Positions 13,067 to 24,400 of a stretch of DNA of 64,000 bases are shown here, piece by piece. The position numbers were made by a program, and so were the translations under genes. The stretch covers positions 14,200,328-14,264,327 of the forward strand of contig NC_092019.1 in the NCBI RefSeq assembly GCF_042242105.1, given 5' to 3'. Position 1 is the first letter of the stretch, and each line of letters begins with the position of its first letter. The notes below the pieces were generated by a model. That model ran no database searches. It saw nothing but the letters and a program-made list of their open reading frames with translations, and was not told the origin of the DNA. Source of the DNA: Pempheris klunzingeri (Eukaryota > Chordata > Actinopteri > Acropomatiformes > Pempheridae).

Positions 13067-13234
13067 TCACGTGATCCGTATGTCATATGACCTGCGCGGG
13101 GCTGATCACGTGACTCCGTCTTCCAGCTTCGGCTCATACTTTCTAGTCAGTCCTCAGCTGAGCAGTCTGAGGACGTCTGTCTGTCTGTCCGGAGGCCGAA
13201 GGTTTCTCCTCTCTCAGCTGAAGCCACAGCGAAC
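13065..13234 (+). promoter_or_regulatory. CPVL: CPVL proximal promoter and 5' UTR with paired TCACGTGA motifs
   Basis: Two TCACGTGA sites (13067-13074 and 13106-13113) are 39 bp apart. The first is embedded in the 12-bp palindrome GATCACGTGATC, and a third palindrome, GTCATATGAC, lies between them at 13082-13091. TCACGTGA is the core of CLEAR and M-box elements bound by TFEB, TFE3 and MITF, which drive lysosomal genes. The fit with a lysosomal-type carboxypeptidase is suggestive. A GTCT repeat follows at about 13174-13189 and no TATA box is visible. Transcription probably starts near 13140-13200, which is an inference. Confidence 0.6.
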
Positions 13235-16200
13235 ATGAGGTGAGTTTTAACGAATCAAAACGTGTTTTTCTTCCGCGCGCCTGCTGTTACACACACACGT
13301 GGTAACGCTGGTGTGAAATCTGAGTGACCTGAGGAGTTTGAGGTGCACGCATCGCCGCCCAGGCCTGCAGCCTGATGCCTGTGTGTGACTGCTGTGTGCA
13401 GGCTGTGGAGGGAGACTCTGGCTCTCCTCTTACTGTCCGTCTGTCTGGACTCTGCGCTCTCGCGGAGCTGCTCCTCGTTTTTCTGCCGGAAATCTCACCG
13501 TGTCAGCGGGCTGGATGGAGTCGACCCCGGGTCTCCTCTCTTCCTGACTCCTTACCTGGAGAAGGGCGCCATAGATGAAGGTATGGGAGCACCCATGATA
13601 CAGAATACTGCAATAACACTGCAGCCAGCAGGGTTCGTTGTTATAGTTTGATCCTTTTCTCTTTGCTGCAGCCAGGAAACTGAGTCTGGTTGGAGATCTG
13701 CCAGGTGCCAACGTCAAGAGTTATGCCGGCTACCTCACTGTCAACAAAAAATACAACAGCAACCTTTTCTTTTGGTTCTTCCCTGCACTGATGGTAAGCC
13801 CAAACTTCTGCTTTACAGCTGGAGCTTTTCAAATGACAGAGGCACATCCCTGTGAGAGAGGATCGCAAAGAGGAGACAGAAAAGTTGAGAGAAATAGTCA
13901 CTCTTGTCCTTGTTTTCTTTGGATTCCAGCTTTATTGCATTTCAGGTGCTCTAAACGTGCCCCCTCGGTCAACCTGCGATAAGGAGTTGTTACACTGTGC
14001 GTATTTAGTCAGCTGCAGTACAGCAATGCCAGCTATGTCAGCTTTTAGTGATAAAGGTTTTCTTTTCAACCAAGGTCATACAGGAAGAGTGAGTATTGTT
14101 TTATTGTTAAACCTTTAAACCTGTAACCAAGTATTTCATACTTCGGTGTAGTGATATCACAAGCCACTTCCATGCTGACGAATGAAAGATCAATCTTATA
14201 GCCTTGAAGAATTTCTGTTTGTCACCCTTCCAGTATCGGTGACGATGCTTCTTTGTGTGACCTCTGTTTGAAGAGTCTGTGTTTACTAATGTGCAGAAAG
14301 TTAATACATCGCCCTCAGAAACACCTCACATGACAGGAGACATGCATGACGTGCTGCTGTGTGACCTATTGTAAAAGTCTCCTCTATTTAAAAAAAAAAA
14401 AGAAAGGAATCTCTCATTTCTGACTGAAATGAGCAGTAAACAGCAATTTGTTGTCACTTTATACCAAAGTTTAAAAAACAATCCTTTATTTCAGCTGAAG
14501 ATCTGTTAAGTTTGATAGTCCAGTGTTAATATTCCCACATTAGGAGACAAGTGAGGGATGTTTGACATTGTTCTCCACAGTCTGATGAAGTGAAACCTGC
14601 CTTAGCCTAAATCTGACCCTGTTTCAATCTGTGTTGAATTGGTCTAACCAAATGAAGTGTGGTTTGTTACGTTTTTTTTTTTTTTTTTTTTTAAACCTTT
14701 TGTCAATAAACTGAAGTCACCACTGGGTGGCGCTGAGATCCTAACTTTCTGCACCCTCTGCTAACCAACAGACCGACCAAGACAAAGCTCCAGTCCTGCT
14801 CTGGCTGCAGGGCGGCCCCGGTGGCACCTCCATGTTTGGCCTCTTTGTGGAACACGGGCCTTATGTGGTGTATAAGAACTTGACTGGTAGGAGCTGACAT
14901 GGCAGCATGAACATAAAGCACAAGTTTAGCACAAGCCCTGTTTAGCTTCTGTGTCTCATGTGTTTATGCTTTTTGTCTTTGCAGTGGGTTTGAGAGACTT
15001 TGCTTGGACGTCGAGATATTCAGTTTTGTACATTGACAATCCGGTATCTATTATTTATTCATCTTTATATTAAAAATCCACAAACTAATTGCATGAAATA
15101 CTTCATCTAAGGTTTCTCGGCTCTGCAGACTTTTTATGTGTGTATTTAATTCTATAAAAACCTTTTTGTTTTTCAGGTTGGAACCGGTTTCAGCTTCACT
15201 GATGATGCCAAAGGTTTCGCCCAGAACCAGGACGATGTTGGCAGAGACCTGTACAGGTAAGTCAGACATTTTATTCTTCCTGCTTGGGTCTTTAAGTCTG
15301 CTGTTTGATTGTTACTAACTCTTTTATTAATCCCATCTCTTTCTTTCAAAAGTGCTTTGACACAGTTCTTCCAACTCTTTCCTGAGTATCAGTCCAATGA
15401 CTTCTATGCAACTGGGGAGGTATGTTTTATTCGTTTCAAACTCAATAAATGAATATTAATTCTTATTTAAATTATCATCCTAACCCATGTCAACTTTTCT
15501 CTGTCCCCGTGCAGTCGTATGCAGGGAAGTATGTTCCTGCCATTTCTTACTACATCCATAAGAACAACCCCACCGCCAAAGTGAAAATTAACCTGATGGG
15601 GATGGCTATCGGTGACGGGCTCTGTGATCCAGAAATGGTTCGTATCTGACAAAGTCGTTTTCTGACTTCCTTTAAACTGCATCATCGTGTCTTATGAAAC
15701 TCTTTGCTTCTCTTCTGCTGGATCCTGTTAGTGGTTACTAGTGTAGCAGTCTAAAGTACAATTATGTCAATCTAGAAATGAGACGAGTGCAATATTTAGC
15801 TTTTTTCCCGTTTTAGATGCTGGGTGGTTATGGTGAGTTCATGTATCAAACAGGCATGATAGATGAACAGCAAAGAAAATATGTGATCCAGCAGACGGAC
15901 TTGGGGGTTAAGCTCATCCAACAGCAGAAGTGGTTGGAGGCTTTTCAGGTAAGAGATGCTGGGTGCTTCTTACATTTATCACAATACGAGTTGGTGTTAT
16001 TTATTATCATTCTTAATTTTTCCTGCCACTGTTGCTCAATATAATATCTGATGCTTGCTCATGTGGGAATTCTTGAATCCTTAATTTTGAATTCCTGACT
16101 CGTTGGGTCTCTCTCTAATTAAGGAGTTTGGTCTAGACCTACTCTTTATGTAAAGTGTCTTGAGATAACGCTGTTGTGAACTGGCGCTATATAAATAAAG

Positions 16201-17343
16201 ATTGATTGATTGATCATTCGTTGATATTTACACTAATGACCAATCATTCAATCAATCTATGCCATCCCTTAAACATAAGAAATGAGAATAAAATCAAAGA
16301 ATCTCATTATGAATGAATTTTAGCTGATCACTCTGTTAATGCCTGCCTTCAGGTTTTTGATAGCTTGCTGAATGGTGACGTCGAACCATATCCGTCCTTC
16401 TTCCAAAACGCTACAGGCTGCACCAACTACTTCAACTACATGACATGTCAGGTACTGGCAGGGCTCCAAACTGTTTGTGTGACGTGAAAGTTTCCAAACT
16501 TTACATTCAAATACACTAATTATTTCTTAAAACAGCCTTTGCACAGCACACTGCATTTGTAATTTGTGCACCACAGGAGCCTGAAGACCAGGAGTACTTC
16601 TCCCAGTTCGTCACGCTGCCGGCAGTGCGACGCGCCATCCATGTGGGAAACCTGACGTTCCACGACGGCTCGGAGGTGGAGAAGCACCTTCTGCAGGATG
16701 TCATGAAGAGCATCAAACCGTGGCTGGGGGTGCTGATGGACAACTACAGGGTGAGGGGTGTAGGATTATTCGCTGTAAATGTACAATGTTTTTTTTTTTT
16801 TTTGTGTGTCTGTAATGGTGGCGTGTTTAGTGGTTTACAGAGGAGCAAACAACGCCTCTACCTCTTGTGTATCAGTTTTGCCAATATCAAGGAATGGCAA
16901 CTTTCTTAGAGAAAGTCTCTCTAATCCCCCTCTAACGGTTTTATCCTGCTGATTTCTACATACATCCAGGTCTTAATCTACAGCGGGCAGCTGGATGTAA
17001 TTGTAGCAGCCCCGCTGACTGAGAGGTTCCTGCCTACTGTCAACTGGACCGGCGCCGCTGAGTACAAAACGGCCCCTCGCTTCCACTGGAAGGTTCAGCC
17101 CAGCGACACAGAGGTGGCAGGTTACGTAAGACAAGTGGGAGAGTTTTACCAGGTGAGCGGATATTGGCATTGTATAACAGTTGAAACGGTGCGAGAAGCG
17201 CCTCATGAATATCTGTTTCTTAATTGTGTCCTGTTGTCACGCAGGTCATCATCCGAGGAGGGGGACACATTCTGCCTTACGACCAGCCGGCGAGGTCCTT
17301 TGACATGATCGACAGATTCCTTTCAACACAGGGCTGGATATGA
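13235..17343 (+). CDS. CPVL: CPVL, probable serine carboxypeptidase (complete, 13 exons)
   Basis: This S10-family serine carboxypeptidase removes C-terminal residues from peptides in the secretory and endolysosomal pathway. Exons: 13235-13239, 13402-13580, 13672-13793, 14772-14886, 14985-15043, 15177-15256, 15353-15419, 15515-15637, 15817-15948, 16353-16451, 16577-16750, 16970-17152, 17245-17343. Phases join without a break to give 478 residues; human CPVL has 476. The protein starts with a hydrophobic signal peptide (MRLWRETLALLLLSVCLDSA). The oxyanion segment WLQGGPGGTS is at 113-122 and matches the CPVL-specific GGPGG form. The triad is Ser210 in GESYAG, Asp394 in GQLDVIVAA and His454 in GGGHILPYDQP, each six residues beyond the human positions. 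Potential N-glycosylation motifs NLT, NAT and NWT are present. Coding exon 1 carries only ATG plus two bases. The gene looks intact and functional. Confidence 0.97.
13402..13580 (+). CDS. CPVL: CPVL exon 2: signal peptide and start of mature protein
   Basis: Encodes the Leu-rich signal sequence and the PLFLTPYLEKGAIDE segment, which matches the conserved PLFLTPYIE of human CPVL. It is preceded by acceptor GTGTGTGCAG and followed by donor GTATGG. The very short coding part of exon 1 was chosen because it gives an ATG directly before this signal peptide in phase. Confidence 0.92.
14674..14734 (+). promoter_or_regulatory. Poly-T tract and CTCF-like motif in CPVL intron 3
   Basis: A run of about 19 T (14674-14692) is followed at 14720-14734 by CCACTGGGTGGCGCT, which fits the CTCF core except at one position. 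The site sits about 40 bp before exon 4. It is a motif match only. Confidence 0.4.
15515..15637 (+). CDS. CPVL: CPVL exon 8: nucleophile serine
   Basis: The exon opens with the catalytic Ser210 codon; Gly-Glu of the GESYAG elbow are the last codons of exon 7, so the active-site motif is split by an intron. It ends DPEM before a weak donor, GTTCGT. The next exon continues MLGGYGEF, in line with human ESIIGGYAEF, so the border is right despite the poor donor. Confidence 0.95.
16103..16214 (+). mobile_element. 3' tail of a non-LTR retroelement in CPVL intron 9
   Basis: The sequence GTTGGGTCTCTCT...GGTCTAGACCTACTCT...GTAAAGTGTCTTGAGATAAC...GGCGCTATATAAATAAAG, ending in (GATT)n, matches the dispersed tail seen very widely in teleost genomes (LINE/SINE 3' end with TTGA-type repeats). 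The identification is by recall, not by a database search. The element is truncated at its 5' end, as usual for target-primed insertion. Confidence 0.65.
16970..17152 (+). CDS. CPVL: CPVL exon 12: catalytic aspartate
   Basis: Encodes VLIYSGQLDVIVAAPLTE, with the catalytic Asp394, and ends EVAGYVRQVGEFYQ. The acceptor is ACATCCAG and the donor GTGAGC. Confidence 0.95.
17245..17343 (+). CDS. CPVL: CPVL exon 13: catalytic histidine and stop
   Basis: Encodes VIIRGGGHILPYDQP with the catalytic His454 and ends QGWI followed by TGA. The tail is slightly shorter than in human CPVL, which ends GWDPYVG. Confidence 0.95.
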   Translation, partial: VIIRGGGHILPYDQPARSFDMIDRFLSTQGWI

Positions 17344-17720
17344 GACGATTTGGTGCCGATCAAAGTACCTACATTTTAGAAAATCTAATTTTGATTATTG
17401 ACTGTTAATTTGGAAGACTGTTGATTGTCTTGGGCAGTGCAACTCTGATTTTATTTTTTTAAGCAGAGTTGACACTTGGCCTTAGCCTTTGGACTGTTCT
17501 CTGATACACTGGATCCAGACCTCTGAATCGCTGCCTACAATTCTTTTTTCTTTTTCAGTGACTCAAATATCAAAAGTTAAAGAAAACAAAATTGCAAACT
17601 CAGTCTCGTTACTGGGCCTGAGTCCTATGAAAATCATTTCATGTTTAGAAGAAGATTGATGATGAATTGTAAAGGAAAAAGCTGAACTGTATTGAATTAA
17701 AATTTTATTTTCTAAATCTT
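17344..17720 (+). other. CPVL: CPVL 3' UTR with possible polyadenylation signal
   Basis: Sequence after the stop codon up to a plus-strand ATTAAA at 17696-17701. No AATAAA was seen sooner. A second ATTAAA lies near 17996, so the true end may be further on. Confidence 0.5.
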
Positions 17721-18440
17721 AGTGCCTTTAAGATCAGAGAAGACTGCAATGAGTTTTGCAGCCTTGTGCTGCACTGTTTTACAGATATGACAGCACCAGT
17801 TGACCTGTGGGATCTCTGTTAGGTTCTGTGTGGTTAGTCAACAAAACATACACCAGGGGTCACTGTGCTCCAAAGAAATGTATCTGGATATCCAGAAACT
17901 AAACAACATAATTTCAACAGTTGTGGTCAGTGTGCTTTTTAAAATGTTTCTACCATTAGACCTCTGAATATCCAAACTGAATTCCTAAAAACTATATTAA
18001 ATCACTGAATATCTCAGAAGAAACTACAGGAGCCATTTGCATGTTGCAACATTACACAATGCTTGTTAAAGCCATTATTCTGGCTCCTATTGTGGCTTTA
18101 AAGTGTTCTTTAATGACTTTTGACAAAATGCCACGAAGATGTTTGTGTACTGGAGTTAACTACCATGTTATTTCATCAGGCGACTATCAAGATGTCTAGA
18201 CAGTTCAATAATTAATGAGTATTCTAAAGCATCTAACTATTTAATGAGCAGTTATGTCTCATGGAAAACGAGCGCGAAATAGTGTCGATGATTTGGCCAC
18301 AGCATTAGCTTTTTCTTCTAGAGTTCTTCAAATGTTGCTTTAAAATAATTCTATTGAAGTTTCTCAGTTCGTTGTTGCAGTCTGGTTTGTAGTAGTAGTT
18401 AGTAGTATTTAAGGTACAGACACCTGATCCCATCCGTTAG
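17721..18440. other. CPVL-CREB5 tail-to-tail spacer
   Basis: AT-rich DNA between two convergent genes with no recognised coding sequence on either strand. In mammals the single-exon TRIL gene lies between these two genes; no long leucine-rich-repeat open frame is present here. Confidence 0.6.
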
Positions 18441-18462
18441 ATGTATGTTACAGAACAAGTGC

Positions 18463-21249
18463 TTTATTTTCATACCGTAATGTAACTGCAGTGATACTTA
18501 AACATCTGTACAAATGCAAAACAAAATGGAGATAATGTCATTACAGACACACAAAAAAAAAATGTACAAAGTTATGCAGGCAAGAATGGGTTCATCAGTT
18601 CATTACATATAAACAATGTATTTAAGCGCTGAAATGAGCCTCGATGTACAACAAAAGGCAACAAGTGCTATGGAAACATTATTTACAAACATGTACCACA
18701 CATTGACTCCCTTCGAAAAGAAAGGTGGTTGCATTACATGTACAGGATTACAGAAATGAATGACATTATGTACAATATTTATAGTTTTAGATTTAAAATA
18801 ATACAATTATAACATCATTAATGTGTCGGAGTTTTTCTCCACCTCTCACAGATCCACACAAGACACACTCACACTGCACTTCCATCTGTCCTTTTTGTCT
18901 GCCTCTGGAGTAACAAATGTCTTTTTCTGATCCTGGATCCGCTGTCGAAACTGGAGACTCTCATAGCTAACCTCTAAAAGAGCTACGCCCTCCAAATGAT
19001 TCCAGTTGAAAGTAATCTGAGGTCATTACCATATTTTCACATGCGGGAGGTTAATTTGGAAATTGTCTGACGATCTGAACATAGTTTACAAAACAACGTA
19101 AAATAAGGCAAGCTTCAGTTCAAAGGGTTGGTACGACAAAGCCCTTTTCAAGAGAATCTCTCTGTCTCATCAACACGCGTATCAAACGCCACGCACAAAC
19201 AGACTCAACAGACATGAACAGTCCAAATGCTTCCACAAAATCTAAATGTAACCCATTAAGAGGAATTCCTTCATCTTGAACAAAACTGGGGCTGGAGTTG
19301 TGTTTTTTTTTCCAGAATAAAAAGGGCACAGGGTCCTTAATTGAGCCTCATCCCACAACACCGGCTCTGGGTTCCCTTCTTCAATCACTCTGTCAATAGA
19401 CATGTGACGCATGCCAGGCACGGACTCTCCATAAAGCCAAGCACAGTTATGTTTCTCGCTGGTGTGTGAAAAAGGGGGGGATCACTGAGAAATACTCGGA
19501 CCTTAATATGGCTATTCTACCCTCTGGCGTGACAGAGGACAAAGTGCATAGACAGCTCTGCGGTCGCTCCACCTGTCAGTGGAATGTTTTTCACCCATCC
19601 TACTGTAAAACACAGTGCATTATGGTCATCATGATAATGAATCGACATTCCTGGTCATAGGAAAGAGAGAAAGAGGAGTTGTGGTCAACATGAGAAGGCA
19701 TGAAGTTTCAAGGCTGGAGGAGAGATTTAAAAAAAAAAAAAAGCCTGTATATCGTTATCAGTACATCCATCGCCAATGTGAACTGCAGAGGAGGCCTGAG
19801 AAAGAGAAATTGATGAAGAGGTCACAGGTCAGATGGAAAATGAGTATTCTTCTCCTTGGTCAGCTGGTTTTGCCCTTACATGCGCAGACATCGATATAAA
19901 GCCAATAACGGAGAGGACTCATTAATAATACAGTGAGAATTAAATGGTTTTGGTTGTTTAAGAAAAAAAAGAAAAAAAGTGGCATTTTGCTGTCTACAGT
20001 AAGCCAACAGAAGAGTTTAAGATTCAGGCACGTTGTGACATTTTGGAAAGCACAGGCATAAACTGCTCCTCTTTAGAAACTATAAAACACTTTGCCAGTT
20101 GTGGGATGCCAGTCAAAACAAATCATGCTCACAGTCACTTTCTCACACATTTTTTTTTTTTTTCCGTTTTTTCTTCTTTACACACCTGCTGAACTTTGTT
20201 CTGCGGAGGAAAGAAGACAAAACACAAATGCACAATATACATAATTCTCATGCATGCTCAAAACTATGCAGGTACACGCAATCGAATGTTATATTCATTT
20301 GGGGTTTGCATCCAAGATGTGGATCCAGATGCACAAACACACGCAAGGAGGCCTCAATAATTAAAGCTTCAGTTGGTCCTGGAGAGCGGAGGAGTTTGTT
20401 TCAACCCCCGAGCTGCCTCACTGGTATCACAGTGTACAGTTCTGTAGCTGTAACAGCATCGTAAGTCCTTGGGACCAGAGTGGCTTGGCCACGCTGATCA
20501 TAATGTGGACATACAGTCGAGAAGATGATCAATACTGTCATGTATTGAAGAGGATCAATACTGCAATGTATTGCTTCCATTTGATCATGTTTCACTGTCA
20601 TGCTGTACTTTATAACACTCTTTGAGAATACCGCTGACAGGGAAAAGGTTAACAGTCATAAACGTTTCTAGGAAAGAAAAAGGATCATTACGCCTGCTTG
20701 TTCCTGTCTTCACGACATCATGGTGACTGTTTGACTTGGATTCAGAAAACAACTTAAAGGCAGCAACATCCCACTCACTTATTCGGAGTCTGTTGCATAC
20801 ACTCAACATACTGTCCACAAGTGACGTTCAGAAAACGATCTGACTCGTTTTCCAGTCCATCAGGCATACAGAGATGTAAGGTTTGCTTATAGAGATGACA
20901 GTCTGAGGCTTAAGTCTCTTTCCTCCGGTTCCACAACCACCGCGGTCCATTTTGTACCATTACACAACAGAAAAAGTTAGCAAAACTCCCTTTTCGCTAA
21001 AAGCAGAAAAAAAACAGATTAAAAAACGAGGCAACAAACCATAGAACATTTATGCGTTAATACGGTTGGTCTATAAAAATACATACTGTAGCTACTGTAT
21101 AAAGAGCAGCCTCACAGGCCTTTGAGGTTTTTCTTGATGGAGGGAGGGAGGGGGGGGGGCAGCGTGTGCAGCTGGCAACCCTCAGAAAGCAGGGTACTGG
21201 GGGAGGGGTGGGTGTTTAGGGCCGCAGCCGGGGTTATAGTCTCTAGTCC
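18463..21249 (-). other. CREB5: CREB5 3' UTR
   Basis: About 2.8 kb of minus-strand sequence after the CREB5 stop, ending with AATAAA (TTTATT on plus at 18463-18468), the best polyadenylation signal before CPVL. Mammalian CREB5 also has a long 3' UTR. No open frame of interest lies inside. A G-rich run at 21139-21159 is on the plus strand, so the mRNA is C-rich there. Confidence 0.55.
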
Positions 21250-21404
21250 CTAGTGGATGGGGTTAATGTCTGTGCGGTGGTTGGCTTGCCCGTGCACACT
21301 GCTGCCCCCTACGGTTGTGGTGGAGGTGGTGATGGTGTTGTGCTGAATGACCTGTTGCTGGGAGCACGCTGGCGCTGGACTGCCCGCCGGACTGCTCTCT
21401 GGAC
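21250..21404 (-). CDS. CREB5: CREB5 last coding exon
   Basis: Encodes [36 protein letters not shown] and a tail ending HRTDINPIH before TAG. The human tail is HRTDLNPIL. Confidence 0.96.
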
Positions 21405-24400
21405 CTGAGGAGACAGCAGAGGCATCAGTGAGGATGGACGACATGTGTGTACAGTATGTGTCTGGGCAAGTATAAACACTATGACCTTCAGCTCTACACA
21501 AGGGCTTTGTGATGGTAAAATAAATAACGATAACTAATATCAAAATAAACACAGACCAAATCTCATTATTGTAAAAAGACACAGCTTTATTAGCAGATAA
21601 ATTTCAAACACATGAATTTACACTAAAGTCTCATCTGTCATCCCAAAATAGGCCATAAGTGGATAACACAAAAATGGAAAAGTGAATCACTCAACTCCAT
21701 AAACACGCCTGATGACTTGGACACATTGAAGGTGACATCTGTACACAAGCAAGACTCATCGATGAAAGTCTCTCCCAACCCAGTCTGGGAGTTGGCTCTC
21801 TTCTGTATAAAAGAGCCATTCAGCCAAGGGGGATGTGAGCCTTATTTTCCTGTGCTACACAGGGAGGTGCCTTATTCTAATTACATGGAAATGTCACTTG
21901 TATCCGTATCAAAGGGTGGGGCTCTGATGTCATGCACGGCGGAGCTGAGGCACAGTACAATAATCAGTGAGATCCCGGGCCATCCATGAGAGCTTGGATG
22001 CCAACGTGCGGCCTGTGACGTCTTTCACGTTGAGTCTCGGCTGCCTCTGTGCACCAAGGATGGAAAAACAGGTCTCATATGGGATTCAGACTACCAAGTC
22101 CCATTCCAGGCCTGCTACCAGAGTGCGCAACACCCATATGTGAAAGGAAGAGTCCTGTGGCGAGCGTGGGAGCTGGATACCAGCACAAAGGAGTGAAGAG
22201 TCTTGGCAGTTACCGCGTGTCCACCACAGTTCAGTTGGTGGAGTTTAAACATTTTTGCCGGCAGTACTATTAATGAGCATTTTCACAGCAGTGAAACCCT
22301 ATTTGCACTGTAAAGCTAAGGCACATAGATGAAGGTGTGTTTTCGGTCACATTCCCAAGTGTGTGTGTGTGTGTGTGTGTGTGTTTGAGCTACTCACTGA
22401 GGTAACCTTGGGACTCTTTCTGCATAGTGGTGATGGGACAGTCCTTGTGTGTGAGGAGAAGCTGCTTGAGTTGGGTCACCTCGTTCTTTAGCATGGTCAC
22501 CTCATTCTGAAATGCAGGAAAAACACAGAGGTGTTATAACAGAGCGGGGAATCTTCATTTAAAGAAGGCTGTACTGTTACCCTTCATCACTTGATAACTA
22601 TTGGTATGAGTGTACATATTTATGGTCATCAGGCTTATTCTATTCCTTGGATTGGCTTGACACTCTACATTTTTTACCTAAAAATGTTTGGGACATGGAC
22701 TTCGCAAAGTAAAAGATACTATTCAGTTGCATTATGGGAAATGTAGTATCCTGTGTTTTTGGAGGTCTGCTACATTTTTCACCATTCCTTTTTTTTGTCT
22801 GTTCTTGTGTGTCTCCCACCTTAATGAAGATGCAATGCTAAATCAATCGTTAAGCCCCTTTAAGATAACTACACATTCTACAATGATCCACTGACAAGAT
22901 GTTCATCAACCATTAAATTGTTTAAATAGTAAAACAGAGTTTCAGATGTCTTTTTTAGCACATCAGTCCAACACAGACAGCATCCAAATGATCTTGTCAG
23001 TATTGGATTAAACTTTTATACTCAATCTCATACAAATGCAACATCATCAGTATTATCTCTGGTGAAAAGTGAGATGATGTCATGAGGTTTTTAATAAGGA
23101 ACAGAGTCAGAAATATATGCTGACTGTTCATTGTGTACCTGAAGCTGCATGTTGGTCTGAGTGAGCTCTTCTGCTTTCTTCTCTAATGACATCACCCACA
23201 CTTTTCTCTTCTGTCTGCATCTTGTTGCTGCCGCTCTGTTCCGCTCCAGAAACTTCCGCCGACGTTCATCCGGGTCCTCGTCCACTACTCGTCTGCGCCG
23301 CCCACCGCTGGGGGGCGGAGACTGCATCGTCTGCGTGGGCTGCATCTGCTGGGTTGCAGGTGACATCTGAAACGTGAGGGCAAGGTATCAGCATCACTGG
23401 GCTCGTTGAATGAGTGTCTTCCACCATCCAACCAGACACGTAATCATTCTGACACACCTGGGAAACAGCCAGCCACCTGTCTGCTCTCACTGCTCCACTG
23501 CCCTCAAAGCCTCAAAACAAACATCTATACGTTACCTCCTGCAGCTATTCCATGTCTGGCAACTTCCCCAAAAACAACATCTGGTTGTGCCACGTGCCCT
23601 GCGAGCCGGGCTACGGGCGTCAGGAGTGACAGAGTGAGTGATTGACTGGGCTGGTACACCAGCCTGCCCACCTTGTTAAAGAGGTGTCAGGAGGCAGTTT
23701 TCCAACGCCCACTTCCACTCAGACTAACACCACCAGACACAGTCAAAAGACCTGTTTCTAAAACCGTACGTGCAGTGACAGATCTTGACATATACTTGGC
23801 AAGGTCAAGTGTTTTCCGTCTTCAGATCATTACCATTTTTATGAGAACCATGGAAAATACAAGCAGCTTTAATGGCCGCTGTGCCTACAGTCAGTGTTGT
23901 TTTAGTGCCTTAATGATACATTTGGAACATACAGTGAATTGCATTTCTTGATGTCGGACTGCCCTTCATCCAAAATGCTCGGCTTTACAGAGGTCATCAG
24001 ACAATGCAAGGACGAAGTGTCTGTCTGTAGTGCCATGCTGTTTTTAATGCATTACTTTCAATTAAAATCAAACCAAATATATTCACAGCTAAGATGTTCT
24101 AGGATGATTAGCCAAAGCTGTCTGTTCCTCATCTCGACCAGCATTTATAAAACTTCTTCTGCACCTCGAGCATGTTTTGGCCACGTAATGTGGAACATAG
24201 TTTTCAAAAGACAGTCCTGAGAATCTTTTATAAAGGGCCACTTTATGGCCTCTTCATGACCCTTTGCCTCCATGGCAGCCATCTGACACTGACCTGTAGC
24301 TGACCAACCTCAAAGGGAAAAATTACCTTTGTGATGGTTGCCAGGAAATTACTAGACATTATGGCTGCAGCGAGGGAAAATGTGCTTGTGCAATAACTTA

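Noticed and set aside
12876..13137. Cys/Val-repeat open frames
   Set aside because: Translations of the CA microsatellite (CVCVCV) on the minus strand.
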